DNA of 64,000 nucleotides. Source: Rariloculus sp963665575 (GTDB lineage Bacteria; Pseudomonadota; Gammaproteobacteria; Steroidobacterales; Rariloculaceae). The translations under genes and the position numbers were made by a program. The notes beneath the pieces are model-generated. The model saw only the letters and a list, made by a program, of their open reading frames with translations, made no database searches and was not told the DNA's origin. Position 1 is the first letter of the stretch, and each line of letters begins with the position of its first letter. Shown here piece after piece: positions 33,420 to 42,680 of this stretch. Location of the stretch: assembly GCA_963665575.2 (NCBI GenBank), contig CAXXDW010000006.1, positions 186,001 through 250,000 of the forward strand, in the 5' to 3' direction.

Positions 33420-35438
33420 TTACTCGGGCAGTGCCAGGGCAACGAACTCGGCGCCGCGCTCTCCGGCTACGGATACGACGATGAACTGCCTGCCATCGAT
33501 CATGTAGGTCATCGGCAGTCCGCCCACGGCCCCCGGCAGGTCGATCTCGGCAAGCACGTCGCCCGTCGCCTTGTCGTGAGCCCGGAACAGCGGCTGGGCG
33601 CCCCAGCCCGGCGCCGAGAACAGCAGGGTCTGTGTCACGAGCGTCGGCGGACGTGTCGGCGAGCCCGTTGGCGGAATGTCGAGGCCGGCAAGCGCCGGGT
33701 TGTTGGCCACGTCGTCCGGCGTCGGGCCGTTCGGAACCTGCCAGAGCAGCTCGCCTCGGTTCATGTCGATGGCCGTGATCCTGCCCCAGGGCGGTTTGAC
33801 GAGCGGCAGGCCCTCGAGCCACGGCAGCTCGCCACCGCCGCCTTGTATGTATCGCATGTCGGAAAAGTCGGGCTCGGACTGGATCGCCATGACCCAGGCG
33901 TTCGTATACGAGCCGACGTAGAGAATGCCGGTCTCCGGATCGTATGCGCCGCCTTCCCAGTTCGCTCCGCCCGTGGCGCTCGGCAGCATCAGCGTGCCGC
34001 GCGTGCCGTCAGGCGCGTTGGCGAGCGACGGCGGCGTATAGATCGGGCCCATGCGGAACTGCGCCATGCCCGCGAGCGCCTCGGCGCGAAGTTCCGGCGT
34101 GAAGTCGATCAGGTCGTCCTCGCTGAAGCCCTGCCGGTCGAACGGCGGCGGCTTCGTCGGGAAGGGCTGCGTCAACGCGGTGCGCTCGCCGGGCACGTCC
34201 GACGGCCCCACCACCCGCTCCTCGATCGGCCAGACCGGCTCGCCGGTCTCGCGGTCGAAGGTGTACACCCAGGCCTGCTTCGTGATCTGCGCCACGGCCC
34301 TGATGTCCTCGCCGTCGACCGTGATGTCCATGAGAATCGGCGCGGTCGGATTGTCCCAGTCCCAGATGTCGTGGTGAATGAGCTGGTAGTGCCACGCGAC
34401 CTCGCCGGTTCGCGCGTCGACGGCCACGAGGCTGTTGGCGTAGAGGTTGTCGCCGGGGCGGTGGCCGCCGTACATGTCGCCCGTCGGGATCTCGGTCGGC
34501 AGATAGACGAGGCCGAGTTCCTCGTCGGCCGCCATCGGCGCCCAGACCCCGGCATTGCCCGTGTATTCGGCGGAGCCTTCAAGCCAGGTCTCGTAGCCCG
34601 GCTCGCCGGGCTCGGGGATCGTGCGGAAGGTCCACAGCAGTTGGCCGCTGCGCACGTCGAAACCGCGCACGTCGCCCTTGAGATTCTCCCTTGACGGGGG
34701 CCGCATGCCGATCGCATGCGCGGGCCCCACGACGATGGTGTCGCCGACGATGATCGCGGGCGACGTGTTGCCGATGCTTGCCAGCTCGTTGATCTCGCCG
34801 CGCAGTCCCACAAACATGTCGACCATGCCGTTCTCGCCGAAGCCCGGCACCTGCCTGCCGGTTCCCGGATCGAGCGCGACGAGGTTGAAGCCCGGCGTCA
34901 CCACGATGAGCCGCTCGGCGCCTTGCCCGTCCGACCAGTACGACAGACCGCGGCCCGAACTCCGGCGCGGCGCATTCTCGTAGCGTTCGCCTTCGTCGGG
35001 CCGCCAGACCCACAGGGTCTCGCCCGTGGCCGGATCGATCGCGACGACGTTGCGCGTCGTGCCGACCGTGGCGTAAAGCACGCCATTGACCATGAGCGGG
35101 GTCGTCTGGTTGCGCTGCTCGGGCCGCGGCCCGTAGTTGCCCGCGTACCAGCGCCACGCGACGCGAAGATCGCCAACATTGTCGCGATCGATCTGGGCAA
35201 GCGGCGAATAACGTTGCGCGGCGAGGTTGGCGCGGTATTCCGGCCACTCGAAGTACCCGGCCTGCGAGGCCTCCCCGGCTGATGCGTCTGCAGCACCCGC
35301 TGCAGCGGGCGCGGCTGCATCGGCTTGCGCCCCGTCGGCGTCACCGACATCGGCGCCATCGCGGCCTTCCGGCGCGGGTGCGCATCCGGCGGCAAACAAG
35401 ACGAGGCAAATCGGAGGCAGTCTCGATGCAAGCTTCAT
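33420..35438 (-). CDS. Lipoprotein PQQ-dependent dehydrogenase
   Basis: This 672-residue quinoprotein has a lipoprotein signal (LFAAGC, Cys at about 19), then an Ala/Asp-rich linker, then an eight-bladed PQQ propeller. It shows EWPEYRANLAAQRYSPLAQI, TTPLMVNGVLYATVG, GETLWVWRPDEG, HHDIWDWDNPTAP and GRITAIDMNRGELLWQV. The HDIWDWDNP block and overall shape resemble membrane-bound glucose/quinate-type quinoproteins, but there is no N-terminal transmembrane domain; attachment is by lipid. The ATG at 35436-35438 is chosen over a GTG three codons earlier; neither has a strong ribosome binding site. Substrate unknown. The upstream 325-bp region contains a tandem repeat. Confidence 0.87.
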   Translation of the reverse strand: MKLASRLPPICLVLFAAGCAPAPEGRDGADVGDADGAQADAAAPAAAGAADASAGEASQAGYFEWPEYRANLAAQRYSPLAQIDRDNVGDLRVAWRWYAGNYGPRPEQRNQTTPLMVNGVLYATVGTTRNVVAIDPATGETLWVWRPDEGERYENAPRRSSGRGLSYWSDGQGAERLIVVTPGFNLVALDPGTGRQVPGFGENGMVDMFVGLRGEINELASIGNTSPAIIVGDTIVVGPAHAIGMRPPSRENLKGDVRGFDVRSGQLLWTFRTIPEPGEPGYETWLEGSAEYTGNAGVWAPMAADEELGLVYLPTEIPTGDMYGGHRPGDNLYANSLVAVDARTGEVAWHYQLIHHDIWDWDNPTAPILMDITVDGEDIRAVAQITKQAWVYTFDRETGEPVWPIEERVVGPSDVPGERTALTQPFPTKPPPFDRQGFSEDDLIDFTPELRAEALAGMAQFRMGPIYTPPSLANAPDGTRGTLMLPSATGGANWEGGAYDPETGILYVGSYTNAWVMAIQSEPDFSDMRYIQGGGGELPWLEGLPLVKPPWGRITAIDMNRGELLWQVPNGPTPDDVANNPALAGLDIPPTGSPTRPPTLVTQTLLFSAPGWGAQPLFRAHDKATGDVLAEIDLPGAVGGLPMTYMIDGRQFIVVSVAGERGAEFVALALPE

Positions 35439-35763
35439 CGTCGGCACTCGATCAATATGGCGTGGCCGGCCGGAGTCGCCATTCTAAGCCCAACAGCGAG
35501 CTTGTGTACCACCTGAACGAACGCGGCTTTGTCACAGGCAGATTCCGTGATCGGGAACCACCATTGCAGTCGAGCGGGGAGAACGAACACGGCTTCGTCG
35601 CGGGCGCATTCCGTAGTCCGGAACGTGCTTCGCAGTCGAGCGGGGAGCCACCGCCGCAGCAATTGGCCGAAGCGGCGGCTCAATAGCGCCGCTCGCCCCG
35701 TCCAGGTTTGCATGGAACCAACGTTCCTTGCGCGTCAGCGCAGCGAGCCCGCCGCGACAACGC
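35439..35763. other. Intergenic region with 66-bp tandem repeat
   Basis: This 325-bp gap lies upstream of the lipoprotein quinoprotein gene and downstream of the arylsulfatase gene. Besides the repeat at 35516-35647 I see no gene. Confidence 0.4.
35516..35647 (+). repeat. Two imperfect 66-bp tandem units
   Basis: Two head-to-tail units of exactly 66 bases (35516-35581 and 35582-35647) both begin AACGAACRCGGC and both end GCAGTCGAGCGGGGAG. The middle differs more. It may belong to a family of dispersed intergenic repeats. Confidence 0.8.
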
Positions 35764-37380
35764 CTAAAGATCTTCGGGCAACACGATGCCGAGCTTGGTG
35801 CGCTCGCTGCGCCACAGTTCCAGCAATTCGGCGCGCTTGCGAGGATTGGACAGCGACAGGTCGATCGCCTCACCGGGATCCTCGGCCAGGTTGTGGAGCG
35901 TGAAATAACGCTCGTCGAACGGCTGCTCGAGCGAAAGCAGCTTCCAGTCCCCCTGGCGGACCGAGGCGTACTGCCGATGGGTGAAGACCGTAACGTAATC
36001 GTCGTCATGCACGGCGTCTGCGCGGCCCGACAAGTACGGCCACGCGGACTCGCCGAGCATCGGTGCCTTGTCGGCGGGATAGCTTGCGCCGGCAAGCTCA
36101 AGCAGCGTCGGCGCGAGGTCCATGACCGTCAGATAGACGTCGGAATACTCCTCGCGCGGCATCACGCCCGGCCCCTTCATGAGCATCGAGGTCACGACAC
36201 CGCCTTCGCTCGGAAAACCCTTGTAGAGCTTGAACGGTGCGGATCCGGCCTCGGCCCACGGTGCGCCGTACGACAGGAAGTTGCCGCGCATGCCGGCGCG
36301 CTCGTACGACGCGTCGTAGTGCGCCTGTATGTAATCGACGTACAGCCCGGAATAGTAGAAGTCTTCGGGCGCCGGACCGTTGTCGGAAAGGAACACGATC
36401 AGCGTGTCGTCGTACAGCTCGTTCGCGCGCAGGTAGTCGAACAGGCGGCCGACGTGGCGGTCGAGATTGTCGAGCATCGCCGCGTAGAGCTCCATCTCGC
36501 GCGACTCCATGCGCTGCTCGTCGGGGCTCAGTTCGTCGAACGGGCGGGTCGCCGGGTTGCGCGGCGGCAGACGCGAGTCGGCGGGAATGATGCCGGCAGC
36601 CTTGAGCGACTCGAACCGCAGCTCGCGCAGGCGATCGTAGCCCATGTCGTACTGACCCCGGTAGAGGTCGAGATCCTCGTCCGGCACCTGCAGCGGCCAG
36701 TGTGGCGAGGTGTAGGCTGCGATCATGAAGAACGGCTGCTCGCTGTCCCGGTCTTCCTCGAGGAAGGAGATGAGCTTGTCAGTGTAGAACTCGGTCGAGT
36801 ATTCGCCTTCAGGCCAGCCCGTCTCCGTATCGTCCTCGAAATACTTCGGATCCGTGGTCAGTCGAAGCCCCGTGTCGTCGAAGTGATTGCCCGAACCGCG
36901 CTTGAGCGCGAATGAGCGCTCGAAACCAGCCGCGTGGGGCGAGTATTCGAGCGTCGTGCCAAGATGCCACTTGCCGGCCAGATACGTGCGGTAGCCCGCG
37001 TCCCCGAGCAGCCGCGGCAACAGGGCGACGCGGTCGGACAGGCGGTTCTCGTAGCCGGCGAGCCCCGGAATCACGGGTCCTGCGAAGCTGCCCTGGCGGG
37101 CGAGTCCGGCAATCGTGTTGTTGTTGCCGGTGAGCAGCATCGCTCGCGTCGTCGCACAGAGCGGGGATGCGTGAAACTGCGTGAACAGGATGCCGCCGTC
37201 GGCGAGCGAGTCGATGTTGGGGGTGCGGATGTCGCTACCGTAGATGCCGAGATCGCCATAGCCCATGTCGTCGGCGATGATGAGCAGGATGTTCGGACGA
37301 TCGTCCTGGGCGTGGGCCTGCGACAGAACGAGCCCCGTCAGCACGAGCCCCGAAACGCGGCGAAGTGTTCGTAGCAGCAT
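35764..37380 (-). CDS. Exported arylsulfatase-family sulfatase
   Basis: This 538-residue protein has a signal peptide (cleavage about AHAQD, residue 24) and a sulfatase domain. Metal-binding residues are in PNILLIIADDMGYGDLGIYG, and the active-site region is PLCATTRAMLLTGNNN, where the Cys would be converted to formylglycine. The motif reads C-A-T-T-R, with Thr where CxPxR or CxAxR is usual. AGKWHLG, DNGPAPEDFYY and GGVVTSMLMKGPGVMP follow as expected for the arylsulfatase A branch. The length is normal. A formylglycine-generating enzyme or AslB-type maturase is not in the window. It probably removes sulfate from aryl or alkyl sulfate esters in the periplasm. An arylsulfotransferase gene lies 1.2 kb away. 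Confidence 0.9.
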   Translation of the reverse strand: MLLRTLRRVSGLVLTGLVLSQAHAQDDRPNILLIIADDMGYGDLGIYGSDIRTPNIDSLADGGILFTQFHASPLCATTRAMLLTGNNNTIAGLARQGSFAGPVIPGLAGYENRLSDRVALLPRLLGDAGYRTYLAGKWHLGTTLEYSPHAAGFERSFALKRGSGNHFDDTGLRLTTDPKYFEDDTETGWPEGEYSTEFYTDKLISFLEEDRDSEQPFFMIAAYTSPHWPLQVPDEDLDLYRGQYDMGYDRLRELRFESLKAAGIIPADSRLPPRNPATRPFDELSPDEQRMESREMELYAAMLDNLDRHVGRLFDYLRANELYDDTLIVFLSDNGPAPEDFYYSGLYVDYIQAHYDASYERAGMRGNFLSYGAPWAEAGSAPFKLYKGFPSEGGVVTSMLMKGPGVMPREEYSDVYLTVMDLAPTLLELAGASYPADKAPMLGESAWPYLSGRADAVHDDDYVTVFTHRQYASVRQGDWKLLSLEQPFDERYFTLHNLAEDPGEAIDLSLSNPRKRAELLELWRSERTKLGIVLPEDL

Positions 37381-37422
37381 CGGCGAAGCTTAGCGGCAAA
37401 CATTCCGGCACGACAACATGCT

Positions 37423-37451
37423 TTGACCGTGTCCGGCGTGAGCGGCACAAT
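37423..37451 (+). promoter_or_regulatory. Sigma70-like promoter before MBL gene
   Basis: TTGACC (37423-37428) and CACAAT (37446-37451) are separated by 17 bases, 36 bases before the start codon at 37488. This is a reasonable sigma70-type promoter, by inspection only. Confidence 0.4.
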
Positions 37452-37487
37452 CGCTCGCGACTCGGCTACGTCGGAGAACTTCCCGTC

Positions 37488-38522
37488 ATGAACTCCTCTG
37501 TACTGACTCCAGGGCGCCGCGACCTGCTTCGGACCGCCGTCATGGCTGGCGCCGCGGGTTCGGCACGGCTCGCCCTGCCCGGCCTCGCGCTCCTGTCGGG
37601 TGTTGGCGCACGCGCCCAGGACGCCGCCACGAAACTCGTGCTTCTCGGCACCCAGGGCGGCCCGAACTTCAACACCGAGCGCGGCGAGAGCGCGAACGCC
37701 GTCGTCGTCGAAGGCGAGACCTATCTCGTCGATTGCGGCTACGGCACGCTCATGGCATTGCGGCGCGCGGGGCTCATCTATCGCGATCTCGCCGCCACGT
37801 TCCTCACGCACCTTCACGACGATCACAGCGGCGACATCGCGGCGCTGTTGAGTCACCAATGGAGCGACGGCCGCATCGTGCCGATGTCGGTGTACGGTCC
37901 GTTCGGTACCGAACGGATGGTCGAGGCCGCCATAGCGTTCAGCGAGGCGAACACCAGAATCCGCATAATCGACGAGGATCGGACCGTCCAACCGGTAGAC
38001 ATTTTTTCGGGCATGGATGTCGAAGCGACGCCGGAGCCGGCGGAGGTCTACAACGACGACAAGGTCGTCGTGAGTTCGGTCGAAAACACGCATTTTCCGG
38101 AAAGCTCCAAGCGCGAGATGCCCTACCGCTCCTTGTCCTACCGGCTCGACAGCGCCGATCGATCGATCGTGTTCTCCGGCGACACGGCCTACTCGGAGGG
38201 TCTCATCGATCTCGCACGCGGCGCCGATGTGCTCGTCTGCGAGGCAATGCAAGTCGCGGCAATGCGTGAAGCGTTCGAAGGCATGGTCGCGGCCGGCGCC
38301 TATGCCGACAACGCCGAGGGGATCTGGGCGCACATCGTCGGCACGCACACGACCACCGAGGAGGCGGGCCAGATGGCTGCCGCAGCCGGCGTCGGAACGC
38401 TGGTGCTGAGCCATCTCGTCCCCGGTGCACTCGGCGACCTCGACGACGAGGCCTACATCGCCGGCGTGCGCCGCCACTTCGACGGCGAGGTCATCGTCGG
38501 CCGCGACCAGATGGTGATCTGA
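37488..38522 (+). CDS. Tat-exported metallo-beta-lactamase-fold hydrolase (RNase Z/arylsulfatase-like group)
   Basis: This 344-residue protein starts with a twin-arginine leader (GRRDLLRTAVMAG) ending near GARAQD. The MBL domain of the long RNase Z-like type has LVLLGTQGGPNF, ANAVVVEGETYLVDCG, the metal motif FLTHLHDDHSGDI, VFSGDT and a last His in LVLSHLVPG. The ATG at 37488 begins the Tat leader. A TTGACC-17-CACAAT promoter lies just upstream. Members of this group act on organic esters; the substrate here is unknown. It is convergent with an arylsulfotransferase gene. Confidence 0.85.
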   Translation: MNSSVLTPGRRDLLRTAVMAGAAGSARLALPGLALLSGVGARAQDAATKLVLLGTQGGPNFNTERGESANAVVVEGETYLVDCGYGTLMALRRAGLIYRDLAATFLTHLHDDHSGDIAALLSHQWSDGRIVPMSVYGPFGTERMVEAAIAFSEANTRIRIIDEDRTVQPVDIFSGMDVEATPEPAEVYNDDKVVVSSVENTHFPESSKREMPYRSLSYRLDSADRSIVFSGDTAYSEGLIDLARGADVLVCEAMQVAAMREAFEGMVAAGAYADNAEGIWAHIVGTHTTTEEAGQMAAAAGVGTLVLSHLVPGALGDLDDEAYIAGVRRHFDGEVIVGRDQMVI

Positions 38523-38632
38523 AGCGCGCCTGTGCGCTGCCGCCGTTACAGGGCGGGACACGGCGCGCGCACTGAACGCAGCGCCGCGCGGCTCGGCCCC
38601 GTGCGGGGTCGAACCGAATCGCGGTACAAACG

Positions 38633-40033
38633 CTACTGCGGCGCGATGCGAAACTCGCTGAGATCCGGCGGCACGACGCGCCGCTCGATGGGCGTGTCGA
38701 GCTGCGGAATCCAGTCGTAGGGCAGCCGGTAGGCGCGGTAGACCGCGTTCGACAGCGCTTCGCGTTCGACGAAGTACGGGCTCACGTACTCCCAGACGAT
38801 GTCGCCGTCGGGCGTGACCTCGAAGAGGCGGCCGTCGGCGCCTTCGATGATCAGGGTGTTGCCGTTCTCGAGGCGTTGCGCGTTGCTGATGTAGTGGCTG
38901 TAAAACTTGAAGGCTTCGCGTCCCGCCATCGAGTAGGACCAGACGACCTCAAGCGTCACCGGGTCGATCTCGAGCACTCTGGAGTTCGCCCGGATGATAT
39001 TGCCGGGGCCCACGGCGCCCTCGACGTTGTTCGATCCCCAGCCGGCGTTTGCACCGTTGTCGAAGACGAGCAGGTTGCCGGCGCCCGGCAGGCCCTTCGG
39101 GATGAGGTGGGGGTTGTGCTGGCCCTGCACCTGGCCGATCTCCCGGCCGCCCTCAGTTTCGCTGTAGTCCGGGCCGAGCCGCCAGGGGATCGATCCGTCG
39201 CGCGCGATGATCGCCGTCAGGTTCGCGTAGCGCGAACTGATGATGATGTTGTCGGGATGGAACCGTTCATCGCCGGCATCGTACATGCGGTTCGGGCCGA
39301 GCCAGGTCGCAGAGTTCACGTGCATCCAGTCGAAGCCGCGCGTGGAATTGCCGAGATCGCGCTCTTCGAGCAGCAGTTCCCGCGCGCGGTCTGAGAAGCC
39401 GAGTTCGTCGATGTGCTCGCCGAAATTCCAATCCCAGAGAATCTCGCCGTCGGCGGAAATCTCGATGATCCGGTCGTCCTCGAGCACGTTCGGGGACACG
39501 TTCGGCAAGGTGTGATTCATGTGGACGAGCACGAGCGTGCGGCCGCCCTCGGCGACCGTCGCGTGCTCGGGCGAGTAGTAGCCGGCATGCAGGCCTTCGC
39601 GCTGCCAGTCGTGGTGCTGGCGGGCCGTCCAGATCGTCTCGCCGTCGGGTGCGGGGACCTGCTCGAGCCGGTCGAACTGCCACACGACATTGCCTTCGAA
39701 GTCCATCTGAATGAGTGCGTTCGACTCCTGGTGCGGGGGACGCGTCGGACCGGCAGCCAGGACGTAGCCGCCAGGCAGGATGCGTGCCGGACCACCGGCA
39801 CCGCCGTGATAGCCCTCCCAGTGCTTGACCGTGTTGCCGTTCATGTCGACGACGATCGCGCCGACTTCCTCCGGCGCGATGAAGACCGTGTAGCCGTTCC
39901 ACGCTCGATCCGGGTCGTAGATCGTCGTGCCGGTCGGATATACCGAGGGTACGGCGTAAACGGCCGCGGCCAGCGCGGTTGCCGTCAGGCCGGCGGCCCA
40001 AGGCGCTATCGACCGTCGTGTGCGCGTCGTCAT
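38633..40033 (-). CDS. Arylsulfotransferase (ASST-type) beta-propeller protein
   Basis: This 466-residue exported protein has an N-terminal hydrophobic segment (about residues 11-27) and a six-bladed propeller of the arylsulfotransferase family (PF05935/PF14269). It shows YTVFIAPEEVGAIVVDMNGN, WQFDRLEQVPAP, QHHDWQREG, VNSATWLG, QHNPHLIPKG and VVWSY. Bacterial ASST enzymes move sulfate between phenolic esters in the periplasm through a His-sulfate intermediate; a conserved His in HNPHLIP or HVNSATW could serve. The ATG at 40031-40033 begins the leader after a GGGAGA. It is near a sulfatase and two MBL-fold enzymes, consistent with sulfate-ester metabolism, though some members have other roles. 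Confidence 0.82.
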   Translation of the reverse strand: MTTRTRRSIAPWAAGLTATALAAAVYAVPSVYPTGTTIYDPDRAWNGYTVFIAPEEVGAIVVDMNGNTVKHWEGYHGGAGGPARILPGGYVLAAGPTRPPHQESNALIQMDFEGNVVWQFDRLEQVPAPDGETIWTARQHHDWQREGLHAGYYSPEHATVAEGGRTLVLVHMNHTLPNVSPNVLEDDRIIEISADGEILWDWNFGEHIDELGFSDRARELLLEERDLGNSTRGFDWMHVNSATWLGPNRMYDAGDERFHPDNIIISSRYANLTAIIARDGSIPWRLGPDYSETEGGREIGQVQGQHNPHLIPKGLPGAGNLLVFDNGANAGWGSNNVEGAVGPGNIIRANSRVLEIDPVTLEVVWSYSMAGREAFKFYSHYISNAQRLENGNTLIIEGADGRLFEVTPDGDIVWEYVSPYFVEREALSNAVYRAYRLPYDWIPQLDTPIERRVVPPDLSEFRIAPQ

Positions 40034-40176
40034 GATCGGGTCTCCCTGAAGTCTGTTCGTTCTTTGGCTTCTTGCGCGAGCGGCAGGAAGTGTAACCCAC
40101 AACATCTGCACCTGCGCCTATACTCACGACCGATAAAGGGCCACGCTCCGCCAGCGGAGCAGGATGGAGAAACACC

Positions 40177-41700
40177 ATGCATCACACGAAAAAGGTACTT
40201 GTCGTTATGGCCGGCCTCGGGACGCTCGCTGTCGCGGCGCTGTCGGGCACGACACACGCGCAGGAGCAGCCACGCGCACTCGTCGAGCGGGCCGCCGAAG
40301 CCATGGGCGGACTTGAGCGCCTGCAGGAACTCGACAACTTCGTGGTCACGGGATTCGGCCAGTACCTGTACCAGAACGGTGGCGGCAATCTCTCGCCGCA
40401 TCCGCGCGCGCCTGTGAAGTGGCGGGCGGCCGTTGCGGCCGAGCGCAGCTTCGATCTCGCGAACGAGCGTGCCGTGAACCGAGACCGGCGCGGCCTCCTG
40501 TTTCCGTTCGCAAACGAGCGCGGCCATTCCTGGAATGAGACGAGCACTCTGCAGACAGGCGTCGCGATGCTAGACCACCCGCTGCCGGCCGTCCTCGAGG
40601 CGCTCGACCCGGAAACCGGGTTCGGACCGGTGCACGTTGAGGACGGGCTGCTCGTGGTCGAGTTCACGATCGAATCGGGTGACACCTTGTGGATGGCGAT
40701 CGATCCGACGACGGACCTGCCGGCCTGGGTGCGCTGGATCTCCGGCAGCACGACGCTTGGCGACGTGACGAACACCGCCTGGTTCACGGGCTACCTGCCG
40801 TTCGACGGCGTCAGGCTGCCCGTCGGGATCACACACATCGTCGACTGGCGCGACGCGACGATGAGCTACTTCAACGTGGATTCCTACCGTATTGACGTCG
40901 ACGATCCCGGACCGTTCCCCGAGCAGGCGGGCGCGCCGGGTTTTGGCGGACAGGATGCCGAAGCGCAGGCGACGGAGATCGCCGAGGGCGTCTGGGACGT
41001 TCGTTACGGCAATAACGGCGGCGGCGTCATCGAGTTCGAGGATCACCTGACGATGTTCGAAGCGTACGGCAACGAAACGGCCACGCTCGCACGAATAGAT
41101 CTTGCCAACACGCTCGTGCCCGGCAAGGAAGTCACGGAGGTCATCGTCTCGCACCATCACTTCGACCACAGCGGCGGCGTGCGGGCAGCAGTGTCGCGCG
41201 GACTCACGATCATCGCGCAGCGCGGCAACGAGGGCATTTTTCGCGAGATGACCTCGCGTCCGGCACCGAACTTCCCCGATGCGCTGGCGCTCAATCCGCA
41301 GCCGCTCAAGTTCATGCCCGTCGACGAGCATCTCATCCTCGAGGACCAAACGATGCGCGTTGACGTTTATCACGCCGTCGGGCACCTGCACATGGCGAAC
41401 GCGGTCTTCGCTTACGTGCCGGAGCACCGGATCTTCCTCGAAGGCGATTTCACGACCTGGAACTGGACCTGGCACTGGTGGGGCGGCGCCTACCTCGACA
41501 GCGTCGAACGCTACGGCCTCGACCCCGCGATCAACATCCCGGTCCACGGGATCGTCACGACGTTCGACGAGACGATCGCGGCGATCGAGGAACAGGTGGA
41601 ACGGGCGCGAGCGTTCTGCGAGAGCAACGTCGCCTCGGGCATCTACATGGCAGGCTGCCCGGCGAAGTACTCCCGCGACACGATCGATCAGGGTGACTGA
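40177..41700 (+). CDS. Exported MBL-fold hydrolase with large N-terminal domain
   Basis: This 507-residue protein has a signal peptide (cleavage about THAQE, residue 29). An N-terminal region of about 230 residues (ALVERAAEAMGGLERL onward) resembles outer-membrane-lipoprotein-sorting-like beta folds. A metallo-beta-lactamase domain follows with VIVSHHHFDHSGGV (about 325), AVGHLHMANAVFAYVPE and a late His in IPVHGIVTTF. The start at 40177 follows GGATGGAGAAA; a TATACT at 40119-40124 may be a -10 element. It overlaps by one base with the quinone oxidoreductase gene downstream. Substrate unknown. Confidence 0.82.
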   Translation: MHHTKKVLVVMAGLGTLAVAALSGTTHAQEQPRALVERAAEAMGGLERLQELDNFVVTGFGQYLYQNGGGNLSPHPRAPVKWRAAVAAERSFDLANERAVNRDRRGLLFPFANERGHSWNETSTLQTGVAMLDHPLPAVLEALDPETGFGPVHVEDGLLVVEFTIESGDTLWMAIDPTTDLPAWVRWISGSTTLGDVTNTAWFTGYLPFDGVRLPVGITHIVDWRDATMSYFNVDSYRIDVDDPGPFPEQAGAPGFGGQDAEAQATEIAEGVWDVRYGNNGGGVIEFEDHLTMFEAYGNETATLARIDLANTLVPGKEVTEVIVSHHHFDHSGGVRAAVSRGLTIIAQRGNEGIFREMTSRPAPNFPDALALNPQPLKFMPVDEHLILEDQTMRVDVYHAVGHLHMANAVFAYVPEHRIFLEGDFTTWNWTWHWWGGAYLDSVERYGLDPAINIPVHGIVTTFDETIAAIEEQVERARAFCESNVASGIYMAGCPAKYSRDTIDQGD

Positions 41701-42680
41701 TGAAGGCCGTTCTCATGGACGGCTTCGGCGGCGCGGACGTGCTCTACGTCGGCGAAGCCGACAAACCCGAACCGGGCGAAGACCAGGTGCTCATCGAGGT
41801 CGCGGCGACCTCGGTCAACCGGCCCGACATCGTGCAGCGGCTCGGCAACTATCCGCCGCCGCCCGGCGAGTCGCACATTCTCGGGCTTGAAGTCGCCGGC
41901 ACCGTCGCCAACATCGGGCCGGGCGTCGAAGCGCCAGCCGTCGGGGAGCGCGTGATCGCCCTCGTCGGTGGCGGCGGCTATGCCGAATACGCGACCGCCC
42001 ACGCCAACCACGTCATGCGCATACCCGACACCATGACATTCGAGCAGGCGGCGTGCATCTGCGAGACCTGCATCACGGCGTATCTGAATCTCTTCATGAT
42101 CGCGGGACTGGCCGACGGCGAGACCGTGCTACTGCACGGCGGGGGCGGTGGAGTCAACACCGCGGGGCTGCAGCTTTGCAAGGCGCTGGTTCCGGCCAGC
42201 CGGGTCATCGTGACGGCATCGCCGGGCAAGGTCGAGAGAGTCAGGAAACTCGGCGCGGACCTCGTGATCGACTACCAGTCGGAGGACTTCGCCGCCGCCG
42301 TCCACGCCTACACGAAAAAAGCCGGCGCCGATGTCATTCTCGATCACATCGGCGGTCCCTATCTCGAAGGCAACCTCCGGTCGCTCGGCGTCGGCGGCCG
42401 CCTCGTGCTCATTGGCGTCATGGGCGGACCGAAGGCCGAATTCAACCTCGCGAGGCTCATGGTCAAGCGCCAGCGGATCATCGGCTCGGTATTGAGGCCG
42501 CGCTCGACCGCGGAGAAGGCCGCCATCATCGAGGAGTTCGATCGGGTCGTCATGCCGCTCTTCGCGACCGAACGTATCGCGCCGCTGATTCACGAGATCT
42601 ACCCCGTCGAGCGGGTTGCCGACGCACACCGGGCCATGGAGTCGAGCAGCCACTTCGGCAAGCTCGTGCTTGCATTCTGA
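41700..42680 (+). CDS. NAD(P)H:quinone oxidoreductase, PIG3/MDR type
   Basis: This 326-residue cytoplasmic medium-chain dehydrogenase/reductase lacks the catalytic zinc ligands. It has VLIEVAATSVNRPDIVQRLG (SVNRPD motif typical of PIG3-type quinone reductases), LGLEVAGTVANIG, LVGGGGYAEYA, the nucleotide-binding LLHGGGGGVNTAGLQLCK and DVILDHIGGPYLEGNL. The start ATG shares its A with the TGA of the preceding gene, so the two are translationally coupled although one product is exported and this one is not. It probably reduces small quinones or conjugated carbonyls with NADPH. Confidence 0.92.
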   Translation: MKAVLMDGFGGADVLYVGEADKPEPGEDQVLIEVAATSVNRPDIVQRLGNYPPPPGESHILGLEVAGTVANIGPGVEAPAVGERVIALVGGGGYAEYATAHANHVMRIPDTMTFEQAACICETCITAYLNLFMIAGLADGETVLLHGGGGGVNTAGLQLCKALVPASRVIVTASPGKVERVRKLGADLVIDYQSEDFAAAVHAYTKKAGADVILDHIGGPYLEGNLRSLGVGGRLVLIGVMGGPKAEFNLARLMVKRQRIIGSVLRPRSTAEKAAIIEEFDRVVMPLFATERIAPLIHEIYPVERVADAHRAMESSSHFGKLVLAF

